Assembly: GCA_902760345.1 (NCBI GenBank)
Contig: CACWFY010000008.1
Span: 1 to 64,000, forward strand
DNA length: 64,000 bases
From: an uncultured Bacteroidales bacterium
GTDB lineage: Bacteria > Bacteroidota > Bacteroidia > Bacteroidales > Bacteroidaceae
Reading direction: 5' to 3'
Position numbers and translations under genes: made by a program. Below the pieces are notes generated by a model that saw only the letters and a list, made by a program, of their open reading frames with translations, ran no database searches and had not been told where the DNA came from. This document shows, in pieces, positions 46,681-55,533 of the stretch; position 1 is the stretch's first letter; every line of letters begins with the position of its first letter.

Positions 46681-48116
46681 CACTTGATGTTATCCACAAA
46701 GCGGAACAGGCGGTTCCATCGAACACCTGAGAAGCCACGACGGTCGGGGTCGCTGCTCCACCAAATGAAGATAGGCTTACCTACGATGTGGTCTTCAGGT
46801 ACAAATCCCCAATAGCGCGAATCCAGCGAGTTATGTCGGTTGTCACCCTGCATCCAGTAATAGTCCATCTTGAACGTATACTTCGTGGTCTCCTGACCAT
46901 TGATGAATATCTTGCCGTCCTTCACTTCCAAGGTGTTACCCTCATAGGTACGGATAGGACGCTCGTAGATAGGCAGGTTCTTCAGCGTCAGGTCGATGCT
47001 CTCGCCTTTGGCAGGAATCCAGATAGGACCGTAGTTGTCGCGTGTCCAGTGCATATTGCCGTTCAGCGGATAGATGTCCAGGTCGTTGGCATCCTTGTTC
47101 AGTTCGATGCTCTCTACGATATCTGTACGCTTCTTCAACTCGCGATAGGCACGGTTGGTCAGAGGCATATAGCCATTGGTATTCAGGCTGGTCAGGTCTT
47201 CCATCGTGATGCCCAGCTCCTGCATGAGCTCGTCGGTCAGGCGCTGGCGCAGCTTGACATAGTACGTATACTGCACATTGTCTGGCTCCTTGTTGGCCTT
47301 GCCGTTGATATACACGATGCGGTCCTTGATCTGCAGCGTCTGACCAGGCAGTCCCACGCAGCGCTTGACGTAGTTCTCACGACGATCGGCAGGACGTGTA
47401 TCAATGACGCCATACTCCTGTTGGTTATTGACAATCTCTTGACGGCCAGCCTGATAGATGGTGTTGAAGTACAGCGGCAACTGCTCCTGCGTCAACGAGT
47501 CAGGATTAGGACGCTGCGGATACATCTGATAACCCATCTGGTAGCACATCTGATAGAAGTCGTAAGCCTGATAGCGAGCATCCGAACAGATGGTGTCGCC
47601 AGCAGGATAGTTGAACACCACGATATCGTTAAGCTTTATCTTGCCCAGACCTTTTACGCGACGATAGTCCCAGTGGGGCCATTCGATGTACGATTTGCAC
47701 TCGAACAGCGGCAATGTATGCTGTGTCAAGGGCATTGTCAGCGGTGTCTCAGGAATACGCGGACCATAACTCATCTTCGACACGAAGAGGTAGTCACCCG
47801 TCAACAGAGACTTCTCCAGCGAACTCGATGGAATGACGTAGTTCTGAAAGAAAAAGAGGTTGATGAAGTAGACGGCTACGAGTGCAAACACCAGCGCGTC
47901 GACCCACGACATTACCCATTTGACGGGACCCTCGGCATCCTTCCACCACTGCCACTTGATTTTCTTGGTGATGTAAACGTCGTAGATAAACGGAACGACC
48001 AGCAGGCCCAGCCACGACTTTACCCAGTAGAGGAATACCAGATAACACAGCAGTACGACGATGAACTTCGCCCACTGCACCTTCATATTCAGCTTTTTCT
48101 TTTCTCTCTTTTCCAT
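46680..48116 (-). CDS. lepB: Signal peptidase I (large Bacteroidetes type)
   Basis: 478 residues, much longer than proteobacterial LepB but usual for this phylum. It removes signal peptides from exported proteins. Two N-terminal membrane segments (about 15-45 and 70-88), then nucleophile Ser99 in VIPSSSLEKSLLTGD and base Lys251 in NYVKRCVGLPGQ. The C-terminal box NRHNSLDSRYWGFVPEDHIVGK is present. A large insert between the Ser and Lys regions is typical of the group. It begins 3 bp after dapB. Confidence 0.92.
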   Translation of the reverse strand: MEKREKKKLNMKVQWAKFIVVLLCYLVFLYWVKSWLGLLVVPFIYDVYITKKIKWQWWKDAEGPVKWVMSWVDALVFALVAVYFINLFFFQNYVIPSSSLEKSLLTGDYLFVSKMSYGPRIPETPLTMPLTQHTLPLFECKSYIEWPHWDYRRVKGLGKIKLNDIVVFNYPAGDTICSDARYQAYDFYQMCYQMGYQMYPQRPNPDSLTQEQLPLYFNTIYQAGRQEIVNNQQEYGVIDTRPADRRENYVKRCVGLPGQTLQIKDRIVYINGKANKEPDNVQYTYYVKLRQRLTDELMQELGITMEDLTSLNTNGYMPLTNRAYRELKKRTDIVESIELNKDANDLDIYPLNGNMHWTRDNYGPIWIPAKGESIDLTLKNLPIYERPIRTYEGNTLEVKDGKIFINGQETTKYTFKMDYYWMQGDNRHNSLDSRYWGFVPEDHIVGKPIFIWWSSDPDRRGFSGVRWNRLFRFVDNIK

Positions 48117-48119
48117 GAT

Positions 48120-48836
48120 TTAGAATTTAAACATATCGCTGATGGTCAGCAGTCCCTGATGCTCATGGGTATACTCGGCGGCAAGCACAGCACCAAGGGC
48201 AAAGCCCTGACGCGAATGGGCGTCGTGAGTGATGGTGATGATGTCGGCTTCAGAGTCGTAGCGCACCGTATGGATGCCTGGCACCTCGCCACGACGGATA
48301 TGGTCGATGCGCAACAGCTTAGGGTCGGTGGTGTCCTCGGCCCACGCTTCCTTGCGGTCGATATTCTCTACGATGCCCTCAGCCAGCGTAATAGCCGTGC
48401 CACTAGGGTGGTCCAGCTTGTGCACGTGATGGGTTTCCTCCATCTCTACGTCGTACTGTGGGAACTGGTTCATAATCTTAGCCAGATACTTGTTCACAGC
48501 TGAGAAGATGGCTACGCCAATCGAGAAGTTCGACGCCCAGAACAGCGTTTGTCCTTCCTCAGAACACATACGACGCACGTCGTCGCCATGCTCCTTCATC
48601 CATCCAGTCGATCCAGAAACAACCTTTACACCGTGTTTGAAGGCACGCAGATAGTTGCCATAAGCGGCCTGCGGAGCCGTAAACTCTATCGCCACATCAG
48701 CACTCTTAAAGGCCTCTGAGTCGAAGTCCTGCTGATTGTCGATGTCGATAATACTCACAATTTCGTGACCACGGCTGAGGGCTATCTGCTCTATCATCTT
48801 GCCCATCTTACCGTAGCCGATCAAAGCTATTTTCAT
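48120..48836 (-). CDS. dapB: 4-hydroxy-tetrahydrodipicolinate reductase
   Basis: 238 residues. DapB reduces the dapA product with NAD(P)H on the lysine/diaminopimelate pathway. N-terminal nucleotide-binding motif ALIGYGKMGKMIEQIA; catalytic region METHHVHKLDHPSGTA with the conserved His-His and Lys; SNFSIGVAIFSAVNKYLA. First gene of the dapB-lepB-paralogue-WbqC-DUF3332 operon, with its own -7 box at 48860-48867. Confidence 0.95.
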   Translation of the reverse strand: MKIALIGYGKMGKMIEQIALSRGHEIVSIIDIDNQQDFDSEAFKSADVAIEFTAPQAAYGNYLRAFKHGVKVVSGSTGWMKEHGDDVRRMCSEEGQTLFWASNFSIGVAIFSAVNKYLAKIMNQFPQYDVEMEETHHVHKLDHPSGTAITLAEGIVENIDRKEAWAEDTTDPKLLRIDHIRRGEVPGIHTVRYDSEADIITITHDAHSRQGFALGAVLAAEYTHEHQGLLTISDMFKF

Positions 48837-48859
48837 ATAAATAATGTATTAATACGCTA

Positions 48860-48867
48860 CAAAGGTA
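48860..48867 (-). promoter_or_regulatory. -7 promoter box of dapB
   Basis: TACCTTTG on the minus strand, 23 bp before the ATG at 48836. No clear -33 TTTG at the right spacing. Confidence 0.5.
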
Positions 48868-48878
48868 CAAATAAAAAA

Positions 48879-48899
48879 GAATTAAAAATTAAGAATTAA
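48879..48899 (+). repeat. Heptamer array in the dapB/methyltransferase gap
   Basis: GAATTAA, AAATTAA, GAATTAA in tandem, between the two divergent -7 boxes. Related to the A/T heptamers at 62152 and 63590. Confidence 0.5.
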
Positions 48900-48910
48900 G
48901 AAAAATTGTG

Positions 48911-48918
48911 TACTTTTG
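48911..48918 (+). promoter_or_regulatory. -7 promoter box directly before the methyltransferase start
   Basis: TACTTTTG, then CAGC, then the ATG at 48923. Same 4-nt geometry as at 38644-38639, so the transcript may be leaderless. No clear -33 box. Confidence 0.5.
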
Positions 48919-48922
48919 CAGC

Positions 48923-50146
48923 ATGTTAATCAACGAAAAGACATGGGACTTCGTTAGGAAGCACGCTGACGGCGACGTACGGAAACTGGCCTTGCAAGGA
49001 ACGAAAGACGAGGACGTCGACCTGCCTATGGCACTGCAACAGATTGTAGGCAGACAGACGGCACGCCACAAACTGCCCTCCTGGGCGGCAGTAGAAGGTG
49101 TGGTCTACCCTCCCCATCTGAATATGGAGCAGTGCTCGTCAGAGCAGACGGCACGCTATAAAGCCCAAATAGTAAATAGCAAATCGTCAAATAGTCAATC
49201 ATTCGTAGACCTGACTGGCGGCCTGGGCGTCGACTTCTACTGGATGTCGCAAGGCTTTGACCATCGTACCTACGTCGAACAGAACGTCGACCTCTGCGCA
49301 CTGGTCGAAGAGAACTTCCGCACGTTAGATCACTCTTGTAACGTCTGTTGCAGCCACGCGGCCACCTATCTCGACGAGATGCCACATGCCGACGTCATCT
49401 TCCTCGACCCAGCCCGCCGCAACGAACATGGCGGACGCACCTACGGCATTGAGGACTGTACGCCCAACGTGTTGGAACTGCTACCTCTGCTGATGCAGAA
49501 GGCCACGAAGGTGATACTCAAGCTCTCGCCAATGCTCGACTGGCACAAAGCCGTCAGCGATCTGAAGAGCGTCAACGAAGTTCACATCGTCAGCGTTGAC
49601 AACGAGTGCAAGGAGCTTTTGCTGGTGCTTGAAGAAGTGCATTCTCCGACCTGTGGTCGGAGTGTGGCGTTGCAATCAGACTTGCGTGTGGTGTGTGTCA
49701 ACTTCAGTAAAGATGGTGAACAGTTGTTTGAAACGTCGTATGGGGGGCAGTTCTCACCTTCTCACCCTCTCACCTTCTCACCTTCTCACTTCCTCTACGA
49801 GCCCAATGCCAGCATCATGAAAGCCGGCTGCTTCGATGCGCTGGCAGCAAAATTCCCCGTTTGGCCTGTTTCTGCCAACTCCCATCTTTTCCTGTCTTCC
49901 GATGAAATCGTGGATTTCCCTGGTCGCCGCTTTCAAATTTTGGCCATTTCATCGGCAAATGGCAAAGCGCTGAAGGTGGCTGCAGGTTCGTTGGAACGGG
50001 CCAATATTGCAGTCCGCAACTTCCCCATGACGGCCGAGCAGCTGCGAAAAAAGCTGAAGCTGAAGGACGGTGGCGACACCTACATCTTCGCCACGACGAC
50101 AGCCGATAAGCAACATCAGCTGTTTATTTGCCGTAAAATAGGTTAA
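48923..50146 (+). CDS. Class I SAM-dependent methyltransferase with THUMP-like domain
   Basis: 407 residues from ATG 48923; codons upstream of it belong to the promoter. SAM-binding motif FVDLTGGLGVDFYW at about 94-107 and catalytic-type motif VIFLDPARR at about 160 mark an RNA-methyltransferase-like Rossmann domain; the C-terminal 130 residues look like the THUMP-like domain of Bacteroidetes proteins. The target is unknown, probably RNA. Three repeats have entered the coding frame: heptamers at 49167-49196 just before the SAM motif, a palindrome at 49644-49662 and CTCACCTT octamers at 49753-49792. Despite this the frame is intact. Confidence 0.8.
   Translation: MLINEKTWDFVRKHADGDVRKLALQGTKDEDVDLPMALQQIVGRQTARHKLPSWAAVEGVVYPPHLNMEQCSSEQTARYKAQIVNSKSSNSQSFVDLTGGLGVDFYWMSQGFDHRTYVEQNVDLCALVEENFRTLDHSCNVCCSHAATYLDEMPHADVIFLDPARRNEHGGRTYGIEDCTPNVLELLPLLMQKATKVILKLSPMLDWHKAVSDLKSVNEVHIVSVDNECKELLLVLEEVHSPTCGRSVALQSDLRVVCVNFSKDGEQLFETSYGGQFSPSHPLTFSPSHFLYEPNASIMKAGCFDALAAKFPVWPVSANSHLFLSSDEIVDFPGRRFQILAISSANGKALKVAAGSLERANIAVRNFPMTAEQLRKKLKLKDGGDTYIFATTTADKQHQLFICRKIG
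49167..49196 (+). repeat. 7/8-nt repeat in the methyltransferase gene
   Basis: AAATAGT, AAATAGC, AAATCGTC, AAATAGTC in tandem, encoding IVNSKSSNSQS just before the SAM-binding motif. Confidence 0.6.
49644..49662. repeat. 19-bp palindrome in the methyltransferase gene
   Basis: CTCCGACC (49644-49651), TGT, GGTCGGAG (49655-49662): perfect 8-bp arms, encoding SPTCGRS in an apparent loop. Confidence 0.65.
49753..49792 (+). repeat. Octamer array CTCACCTT x5 in the methyltransferase gene
   Basis: Units CTCACCTT, CTCACCCT, CTCACCTT, CTCACCTT, CTCACTTC, encoding SPSHPLTFSPSHF. Same unit as 16786-16817. Confidence 0.8.
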
Positions 50147-50150
50147 ATAT

Positions 50151-50182
50151 TTTGGGCGTCTCACACTTTTTCCTTATCTTTG
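50151..50182 (+). promoter_or_regulatory. Bacteroidetes-type promoter of the GNAT-parE-protease operon
   Basis: TTTG 50151-50154, 20-bp spacer, TATCTTTG 50175-50182: full consensus. It begins 4 bp after the methyltransferase stop; predicted start about 50186, leader about 21 nt. Confidence 0.75.
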
Positions 50183-50206
50183 CAAGATAATATTATTTTT
50201 GAAAAG

Positions 50207-51361
50207 ATGTCTTCAATAGAGATTCGCAAAGTTACCACCCGAAAAGAGCTTGATGCCTTCATCCAGCTGCACTACGATTTGTACAAGGGTAACGCGTATG
50301 ATGCGCCCAATTTGTATACCGATGAGTTGCACACCCTTAGGAAAGACCGCAACGCAGCCTTTGAGTTCTGCGAGGCAGAATATTTTCTCGCCTACAAGGA
50401 CGGGAAGGTCGTCGGACGCATCGCCGGCATTATCAACCATCGCGCCAACGACCGTTGGGAACGTAAGACCGTTCGCTTCGGATGGATTGATTTTATCGAC
50501 GATATAGAAGTGTCGAAAGCCCTGCTCGACAGCGTGTCGGCATGGGGTCGCGAGAAGGGTATGGCTGAGATTGTAGGCCCGTTGGGCTTTACCGATATGG
50601 ACCCAGAAGGTATGCTCATCGAAGGTTTCAACGAGCTGGGAACGATGGCCACCATCTATAACTACCCCTACTACCCCCAGCACATCGAACAGCTGGGAGG
50701 TTTCGAGAAAGACAACGACTACGTGGAATACAAGCTCATCGTGCCCAAGGAGGGTATGCCTGAGAAGTTCCGCAAGGTGGCCGAGATGGTGATGAAACGC
50801 TATAACCTGCACCCTGTTCATCCCAAGCGTAGTCAGGTCTTTGGTAAGGAGCAGTATGGCCGCAAGGTGTTGGACGTCGTCAACAAGTCGTTCGGCCATC
50901 TCTATGGCTACTCGCAGATGACGGAGCGCCAGATTGACGAGTACCTGAAGATGTACTTCCCCATGCTCGACATGGACATGCTCTGTCTGATAGAAGACTG
51001 GAACACGCCCAACCACGAGGTCATCGGCGTGGGCATCTCCATCACCAACATGACGCGTGCCCTGCAGAAGTGCAAGAACGGACGCCTGTGGCCCTTCGGC
51101 TGGTGGCATTGCCTGAAGGCGCTGAAGTTCCACAAGGCCGAATGCCTCGACCTGATGCTGATAGGCTTCCTGCCTGAATACCAGAAGAAAGGCGCCAACG
51201 CCCTACTGTTCTACGACCTCATCCCCATCTATCAGAAGTTCGGATTCAAGTGGGGCGAGACCAATGTGGAGATGGAGACCAACGAGCAGGTACAGAGCCA
51301 GTGGCAGTATCTGGAACACATACAGCATAAACGCAGAAGATGTTATAAAAAGAAGTTATGA
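50207..51361 (+). CDS. GNAT-superfamily N-acetyltransferase-like protein
   Basis: 384 residues from ATG 50207, the first after the promoter. An N-terminal GNAT-like part ([40 protein letters not shown]) and a second related half ([32 protein letters not shown]) suggest a double-GNAT layout of the kind annotated as hypothetical acetyltransferases in Bacteroidetes. Substrate unknown. Its stop overlaps the parE start by 4 bp (ATGA). Confidence 0.7.
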   Translation: MSSIEIRKVTTRKELDAFIQLHYDLYKGNAYDAPNLYTDELHTLRKDRNAAFEFCEAEYFLAYKDGKVVGRIAGIINHRANDRWERKTVRFGWIDFIDDIEVSKALLDSVSAWGREKGMAEIVGPLGFTDMDPEGMLIEGFNELGTMATIYNYPYYPQHIEQLGGFEKDNDYVEYKLIVPKEGMPEKFRKVAEMVMKRYNLHPVHPKRSQVFGKEQYGRKVLDVVNKSFGHLYGYSQMTERQIDEYLKMYFPMLDMDMLCLIEDWNTPNHEVIGVGISITNMTRALQKCKNGRLWPFGWWHCLKALKFHKAECLDLMLIGFLPEYQKKGANALLFYDLIPIYQKFGFKWGETNVEMETNEQVQSQWQYLEHIQHKRRRCYKKKL

Positions 51362-53301
51362 GCGACGAATATACCATGCAAGAAAACAACCAGCAGACGG
51401 TTGACTACAGCGACGACAACATTAAAACCCTAACCGGTACGGAGCATATCCGCCTGCGTCCAGGTATGTACATCGGACGCCTGGGTGACGGCTCGTTCCC
51501 AGAAGACGGTATCTACGTGCTGCTGAAGGAAGTCATCGACAACTCGATAGACGAGTTTAAGATGAAGGCCGGCGACCGCATCGAAATCAACATCATGGAC
51601 AACCTGCGTGTCTCAGTACGCGACTACGGACGCGGCATTCCGCAAGGCAAGATGATCGAGGCCGTCAGTGTGCTGAACACGGGTGGTAAGTACGACTCAA
51701 AAGCTTTCAAGAAGTCCATCGGACTGAATGGTGTGGGTGTGAAAGCCGTCAACGCGCTGTCGACGCATTTCGAGGTTCATAGCTTCCGCGACGGCAAGGT
51801 GCGCAAGGCCGCCTTCGAGTGTGGCAAGCTGGTGAGCGACGTCACCGAACCTACGCAAGACGAGAACGGCACCTATATCTACTTCGAGCCCGATGATGAT
51901 GCAAAGCTGTTCAAGGATTACAAGTTTCACGATGAAATCGTGGAAAACATGCTGCGCAACTACACCTATCTGAATACGGGACTGGCCATCATGTACAATG
52001 GTCGGCGCATCCTGTCGCGTCACGGTTTGGAAGACTTGCTGAAAGACCGCATGACCAACGACCCGCTGTACCCCATCATCCACCTGAAGGGCGACGACAT
52101 CGAGATTGCCTTCACCCATGCCAACCAGTATGGCGAGGAGTACTACTCGTTTGTCAACGGTCAGCACACCACACAGGGCGGTACCCACCAGAGTGCCTTC
52201 AAGGAGCATATCGCCAAGACCATCAAGGAGTTCTTTGGCAAGTACGAGTATGGCGACATCCGCACAGGTATCGTAGCCGCTATCGCCATCAATGTCGAAG
52301 AGCCCGTCTTCGAGAGTCAGACGAAAATCAAGCTCGGCTCCACACAGATGGCTCCTGATGGCGACACCATCAACAAGTATGTCGGCGACTTCATCAAGCA
52401 GCATGTCGACAACTACCTGCACATCCATCAGGACGTGGCAGAGGTCATCGAAAACAAGATCAAGGAGAGCGAGCGCGAGCGTAAGGCAATGGCCGGCGTC
52501 ACCAAACTGGCACGCGAACGTGCCAAGAAGGCCAACCTGCACAACCGCAAGCTGCGCGACTGCCGCATCCACTACTCCGACGTGAAGAACGAACGCAAGG
52601 AGGAATCATGCATCTTCATCACTGAGGGCGACTCGGCCAGCGGCAGCATCACCAAAAGCCGCGACGTCAACACGCAGGCCGTCTTCTCGCTACGCGGAAA
52701 ACCCCTCAACTGCTTCGGACTCACCAAGAAGGTGGTCTACGAGAACGAGGAGTTCAACCTGTTACAGGCAGCACTCGACATTGAGGAAGGCCTCGACACC
52801 CTCAGATATAATAAGGTGATTGTTGCCACCGATGCCGATGTCGACGGCATGCACATCCGACTCTTGATCATCACCTTCTTCCTGCAGTTCTTCCCAGAGC
52901 TCATCAAGAAAGGCCACGTCTACGTCTTGCAGACCCCGCTGTTCCGTGTGCGCAACAAGCGGACAAAGGTCAAGAACAAGGAGATGCGCAACGACGACAA
53001 GAAGGGCGACTTCATCACCCGCTACTGCTACAGCGAGGAGGAGCGCCTTCAGGCTATTCAAGACTTGGCGCCCGACCCGGAGATTACCCGTTTCAAGGGT
53101 CTTGGCGAGATTTCACCTGAAGAATTTGCCGGTTTCATCGGCCCTGACATGCGTCTGGAGCAGGTCACGCTGCACAAGAACGACCAGGTACAGAAACTGT
53201 TAGAATACTACATGGGTAAGAACACGATGGAGCGCCAGAACTTCATCATCGACAACCTCGTCATCGAGGAAGACAAGCCCGAAGAATACGACTATGAATA
53301 A
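51358..53301 (+). CDS. parE: DNA topoisomerase IV subunit B
   Basis: 647 residues. Type IIA topoisomerase ATPase/TOPRIM subunit: ATP-site motifs [19 protein letters not shown] and [20 protein letters not shown] acids in [11 protein letters not shown] and [16 protein letters not shown]-terminal [12 protein letters not shown]. The lack of the long GyrB TOPRIM insert and the length favour ParE over GyrB. With ParC it unlinks daughter chromosomes. ParC is not in the window. Its 3' end overlaps the protease gene by 8 bp. Confidence 0.9.
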   Translation: MSDEYTMQENNQQTVDYSDDNIKTLTGTEHIRLRPGMYIGRLGDGSFPEDGIYVLLKEVIDNSIDEFKMKAGDRIEINIMDNLRVSVRDYGRGIPQGKMIEAVSVLNTGGKYDSKAFKKSIGLNGVGVKAVNALSTHFEVHSFRDGKVRKAAFECGKLVSDVTEPTQDENGTYIYFEPDDDAKLFKDYKFHDEIVENMLRNYTYLNTGLAIMYNGRRILSRHGLEDLLKDRMTNDPLYPIIHLKGDDIEIAFTHANQYGEEYYSFVNGQHTTQGGTHQSAFKEHIAKTIKEFFGKYEYGDIRTGIVAAIAINVEEPVFESQTKIKLGSTQMAPDGDTINKYVGDFIKQHVDNYLHIHQDVAEVIENKIKESERERKAMAGVTKLARERAKKANLHNRKLRDCRIHYSDVKNERKEESCIFITEGDSASGSITKSRDVNTQAVFSLRGKPLNCFGLTKKVVYENEEFNLLQAALDIEEGLDTLRYNKVIVATDADVDGMHIRLLIITFFLQFFPELIKKGHVYVLQTPLFRVRNKRTKVKNKEMRNDDKKGDFITRYCYSEEERLQAIQDLAPDPEITRFKGLGEISPEEFAGFIGPDMRLEQVTLHKNDQVQKLLEYYMGKNTMERQNFIIDNLVIEEDKPEEYDYE

Positions 53302-54868
53302 GAAAATAGTGTGTGCAGCGATTTTGTCGCTGCACCTCATCACTGCATCGGCCCAGATGCACATCAATATGGGTGCCGACTCACCCTTGCGCAAACTGCA
53401 GATGGCCGAGATTGCCGTATCAAACCTCTATGTCGACAGCGTCGACGAGAAAAAGCTGGTCGAGGATGGCATCCGCGGCATGCTCGAGAAGCTCGACCCC
53501 CACTCCAGCTACTCGACACCCAAGGAAGTGAAACAGATGAACGAGCCGCTGCAGGGCAATTTCGAGGGCATAGGCGTACAGTTTAACATCGTGGAAGACA
53601 CGCTGCTGGTCATCCAGACCATCAACGACGGCCCGTCCGAGAAAGCCGGCATCGTGGCTGGCGACCGCATCGTCAGCGTCAACGACACCGTCATTGCGGG
53701 TGTTAAGATGTCGCAAGAGGACATCGTGCGCCGTCTGCGCGGACCTAAGGGCACAAAGGTCTGCCTCCAGGTGGTACGTCCGGGCATTGCCGACACGCTG
53801 ACATTTAAGTTCAAGCGCGACAAGATACCCCTCAACTCCATTGACGCCACCTACATGCTGCGGCCTACCGTGGGCTACATCCGCATCGGCAGCTTTGGCG
53901 CTACGACGGCCGACGAGTTTCACGCAAGTCTGATAACGCTATTGGAACAGGGCATGCAGACCCTTGTGCTCGACCTGCAGGAGAATGGCGGCGGATACCT
54001 ACAGGCCGCTGTCGAGGTAGCCAACGAACTGCTGAACGAGGGCGACCTCATCGTCTATACCGAGGGACGCCGCACCAAGCGCATGGAGTATAAGGCCAAG
54101 GGTGGCGGACTGTTCCGTCAGGGCAAGGTCATCGTACTCGTCGACAGCTATACCGCCTCAGCAGCCGAGATTGTATCGGGAGCTATCCAAGACCACGACC
54201 GCGGCATCATCGTAGGGCGCCGCACCTTCGGCAAGGGACTGGTACAGCGACCCATCGACCTGCCCGACGGTTCGATGATACGCCTGACCATTGCCCACTA
54301 CTACACGCCCTCAGGACGCTGTATCCAGAAGCCCTACGAGAAAGGCAAGAAGCAAGACTACGCCATGGACGTTATCAACCGCCTGAAGAGTGGCGAGCTG
54401 ATGTCGGCCGACAGCGTACACTTTGCCGACTCACTGCGCTACGAGACGCTGAAAGAGCATCGCATCGTCTATGGCGGCGGTGGCATCATGCCCGACGAGT
54501 TTGTACCGCTCGACACTACGAAATACACCAAATTCCATCGCGAGCTGGCCGCGAAGACCATCATCATCCAGACCAATCTGCGCTATGTCGACAAGCACCG
54601 CAAGGCGCTCAAGAAGCAATACCAGACCTTCGACGACTTCCAGCAGCAGTTCGAAGTACCGCAGAGCGTCATCGACGACATCATCGCACAGGGCGAGAAG
54701 CAGAACATCCGTCCTAAGGACGACGACGAACTACAGCGCACCCTGCCCCATCTTCGCCGACAGCTCAAAGCCCTCGTGGCTCGTGACCTGTGGAAGATTG
54801 ACCAGTACTACGCCATTATGAACGCGCAGAACGACGTCGTCCTGCGCGCCCTGCAACTGCTGAAATAG
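53294..54868 (+). CDS. S41-family C-terminal processing peptidase with PDZ domain
   Basis: 524 residues, signal peptide [20 protein letters not shown], so periplasmic. Order: helical N-terminal part with [17 protein letters not shown] domain about 95-175 ([35 protein letters not shown]), S41 protease domain about 190-360 with catalytic Ser289 in SYTASAAEI and Lys314 in [10 protein letters not shown], then a helical C-terminus. CtpA-like enzymes process or degrade envelope proteins. Starts inside parE (8-bp overlap) and converges on the DUF3237 gene with a 4-bp gap and no visible terminator. Confidence 0.93.
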   Translation: MNKKIVCAAILSLHLITASAQMHINMGADSPLRKLQMAEIAVSNLYVDSVDEKKLVEDGIRGMLEKLDPHSSYSTPKEVKQMNEPLQGNFEGIGVQFNIVEDTLLVIQTINDGPSEKAGIVAGDRIVSVNDTVIAGVKMSQEDIVRRLRGPKGTKVCLQVVRPGIADTLTFKFKRDKIPLNSIDATYMLRPTVGYIRIGSFGATTADEFHASLITLLEQGMQTLVLDLQENGGGYLQAAVEVANELLNEGDLIVYTEGRRTKRMEYKAKGGGLFRQGKVIVLVDSYTASAAEIVSGAIQDHDRGIIVGRRTFGKGLVQRPIDLPDGSMIRLTIAHYYTPSGRCIQKPYEKGKKQDYAMDVINRLKSGELMSADSVHFADSLRYETLKEHRIVYGGGGIMPDEFVPLDTTKYTKFHRELAAKTIIIQTNLRYVDKHRKALKKQYQTFDDFQQQFEVPQSVIDDIIAQGEKQNIRPKDDDELQRTLPHLRRQLKALVARDLWKIDQYYAIMNAQNDVVLRALQLLK

Positions 54869-54872
54869 GGTT

Positions 54873-55379
54873 TTACTTCACGCGCCAGACGTTCAGCACG
54901 ATACCCCTGAAGTCGGCCGCAAACGTGGGCGCACAGAGGAACAGCGAGTTGTTCAGCCAGCCATACTTGCTATCAGCAGGCGCCTCAAACTGTGGCGCTG
55001 CGCGGAAGTAGAACGAGGGGGTGCCGTTGGCGTCCTTGCTGTTGGCAATGATGCCGCGATTGCGCACGTGGATATAGATGCCGTCGTCGGTCTTGATGCA
55101 GTAGATGGCCTCCAATTCCGTACGACCCTCAGCGTTCAACTGGTAGTCGGCACCACCATTCACTATCGTTCCCTTGATGCCTGGGCCCTCGAAGGTGCCA
55201 CCCGTAATGGGTATCACCGTACGCCGTCCGTGCTGCGTGTTGTCGATGCCGAAAGCCTCGCCCAGCGTCACCTTCAGCTGCAAGGCAAACTCCAACTGCG
55301 GAGCCTCGGGCTCCTTTCCCTGTGCGCTGATGTTGAGCATGGTGGTCATCAGCAAAGCCACGATCAGTAGTTTCTTCAT
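54873..55379 (-). CDS. Secreted DUF3237-type protein
   Basis: 168 residues, signal peptide MKKLLIVALLMTTMLNISA. The GGTFEGPGIKGTIVNGGADYQ motif and RTELEAIYCIKTDDGIYIHVRNRG are typical of DUF3237, a small beta-barrel family of unknown function, some of whose members lie in carbohydrate loci. Monocistronic, with a full-consensus promoter at 55405-55436. Confidence 0.82.
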   Translation of the reverse strand: MKKLLIVALLMTTMLNISAQGKEPEAPQLEFALQLKVTLGEAFGIDNTQHGRRTVIPITGGTFEGPGIKGTIVNGGADYQLNAEGRTELEAIYCIKTDDGIYIHVRNRGIIANSKDANGTPSFYFRAAPQFEAPADSKYGWLNNSLFLCAPTFAADFRGIVLNVWRVK

Positions 55380-55404
55380 ATAGTTGATAATAATGTTGCT
55401 GCTG

Positions 55405-55436
55405 CAAAGGTAAGCAATATTATCGACTTTACCAAA
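55405..55436 (-). promoter_or_regulatory. Bacteroidetes-type promoter of the DUF3237 gene
   Basis: Minus strand: TTTG (55436-55433), 20-bp spacer, TACCTTTG (55412-55405); predicted start about 55401, leader about 22 nt. Confidence 0.7.
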
Positions 55437-55501
55437 TCAGAAATCAATATCACGTTTGAAATTTTTCGAACGTTTTCTGCAGATAATTCAAAAAATAGTA
55501 G

Positions 55502-55509
55502 TATATTTG
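55502..55509 (+). promoter_or_regulatory. -7 promoter box of the sugar-sensing AraC regulator
   Basis: TATATTTG, 25 bp before the ATG at 55534. No TTTG at the correct -33 spacing. It excludes the longer frame that opens at 55456. Confidence 0.5.
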
Positions 55510-55533
55510 CAACACAAACCTAAATACCACACT

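Noticed and set aside
46788..48503. A 571-codon open frame on the plus strand opposite lepB and dapB
   Set aside because: It lies wholly antisense to two well-recognised genes, has no family resemblance and arises from codon bias of the real strand.
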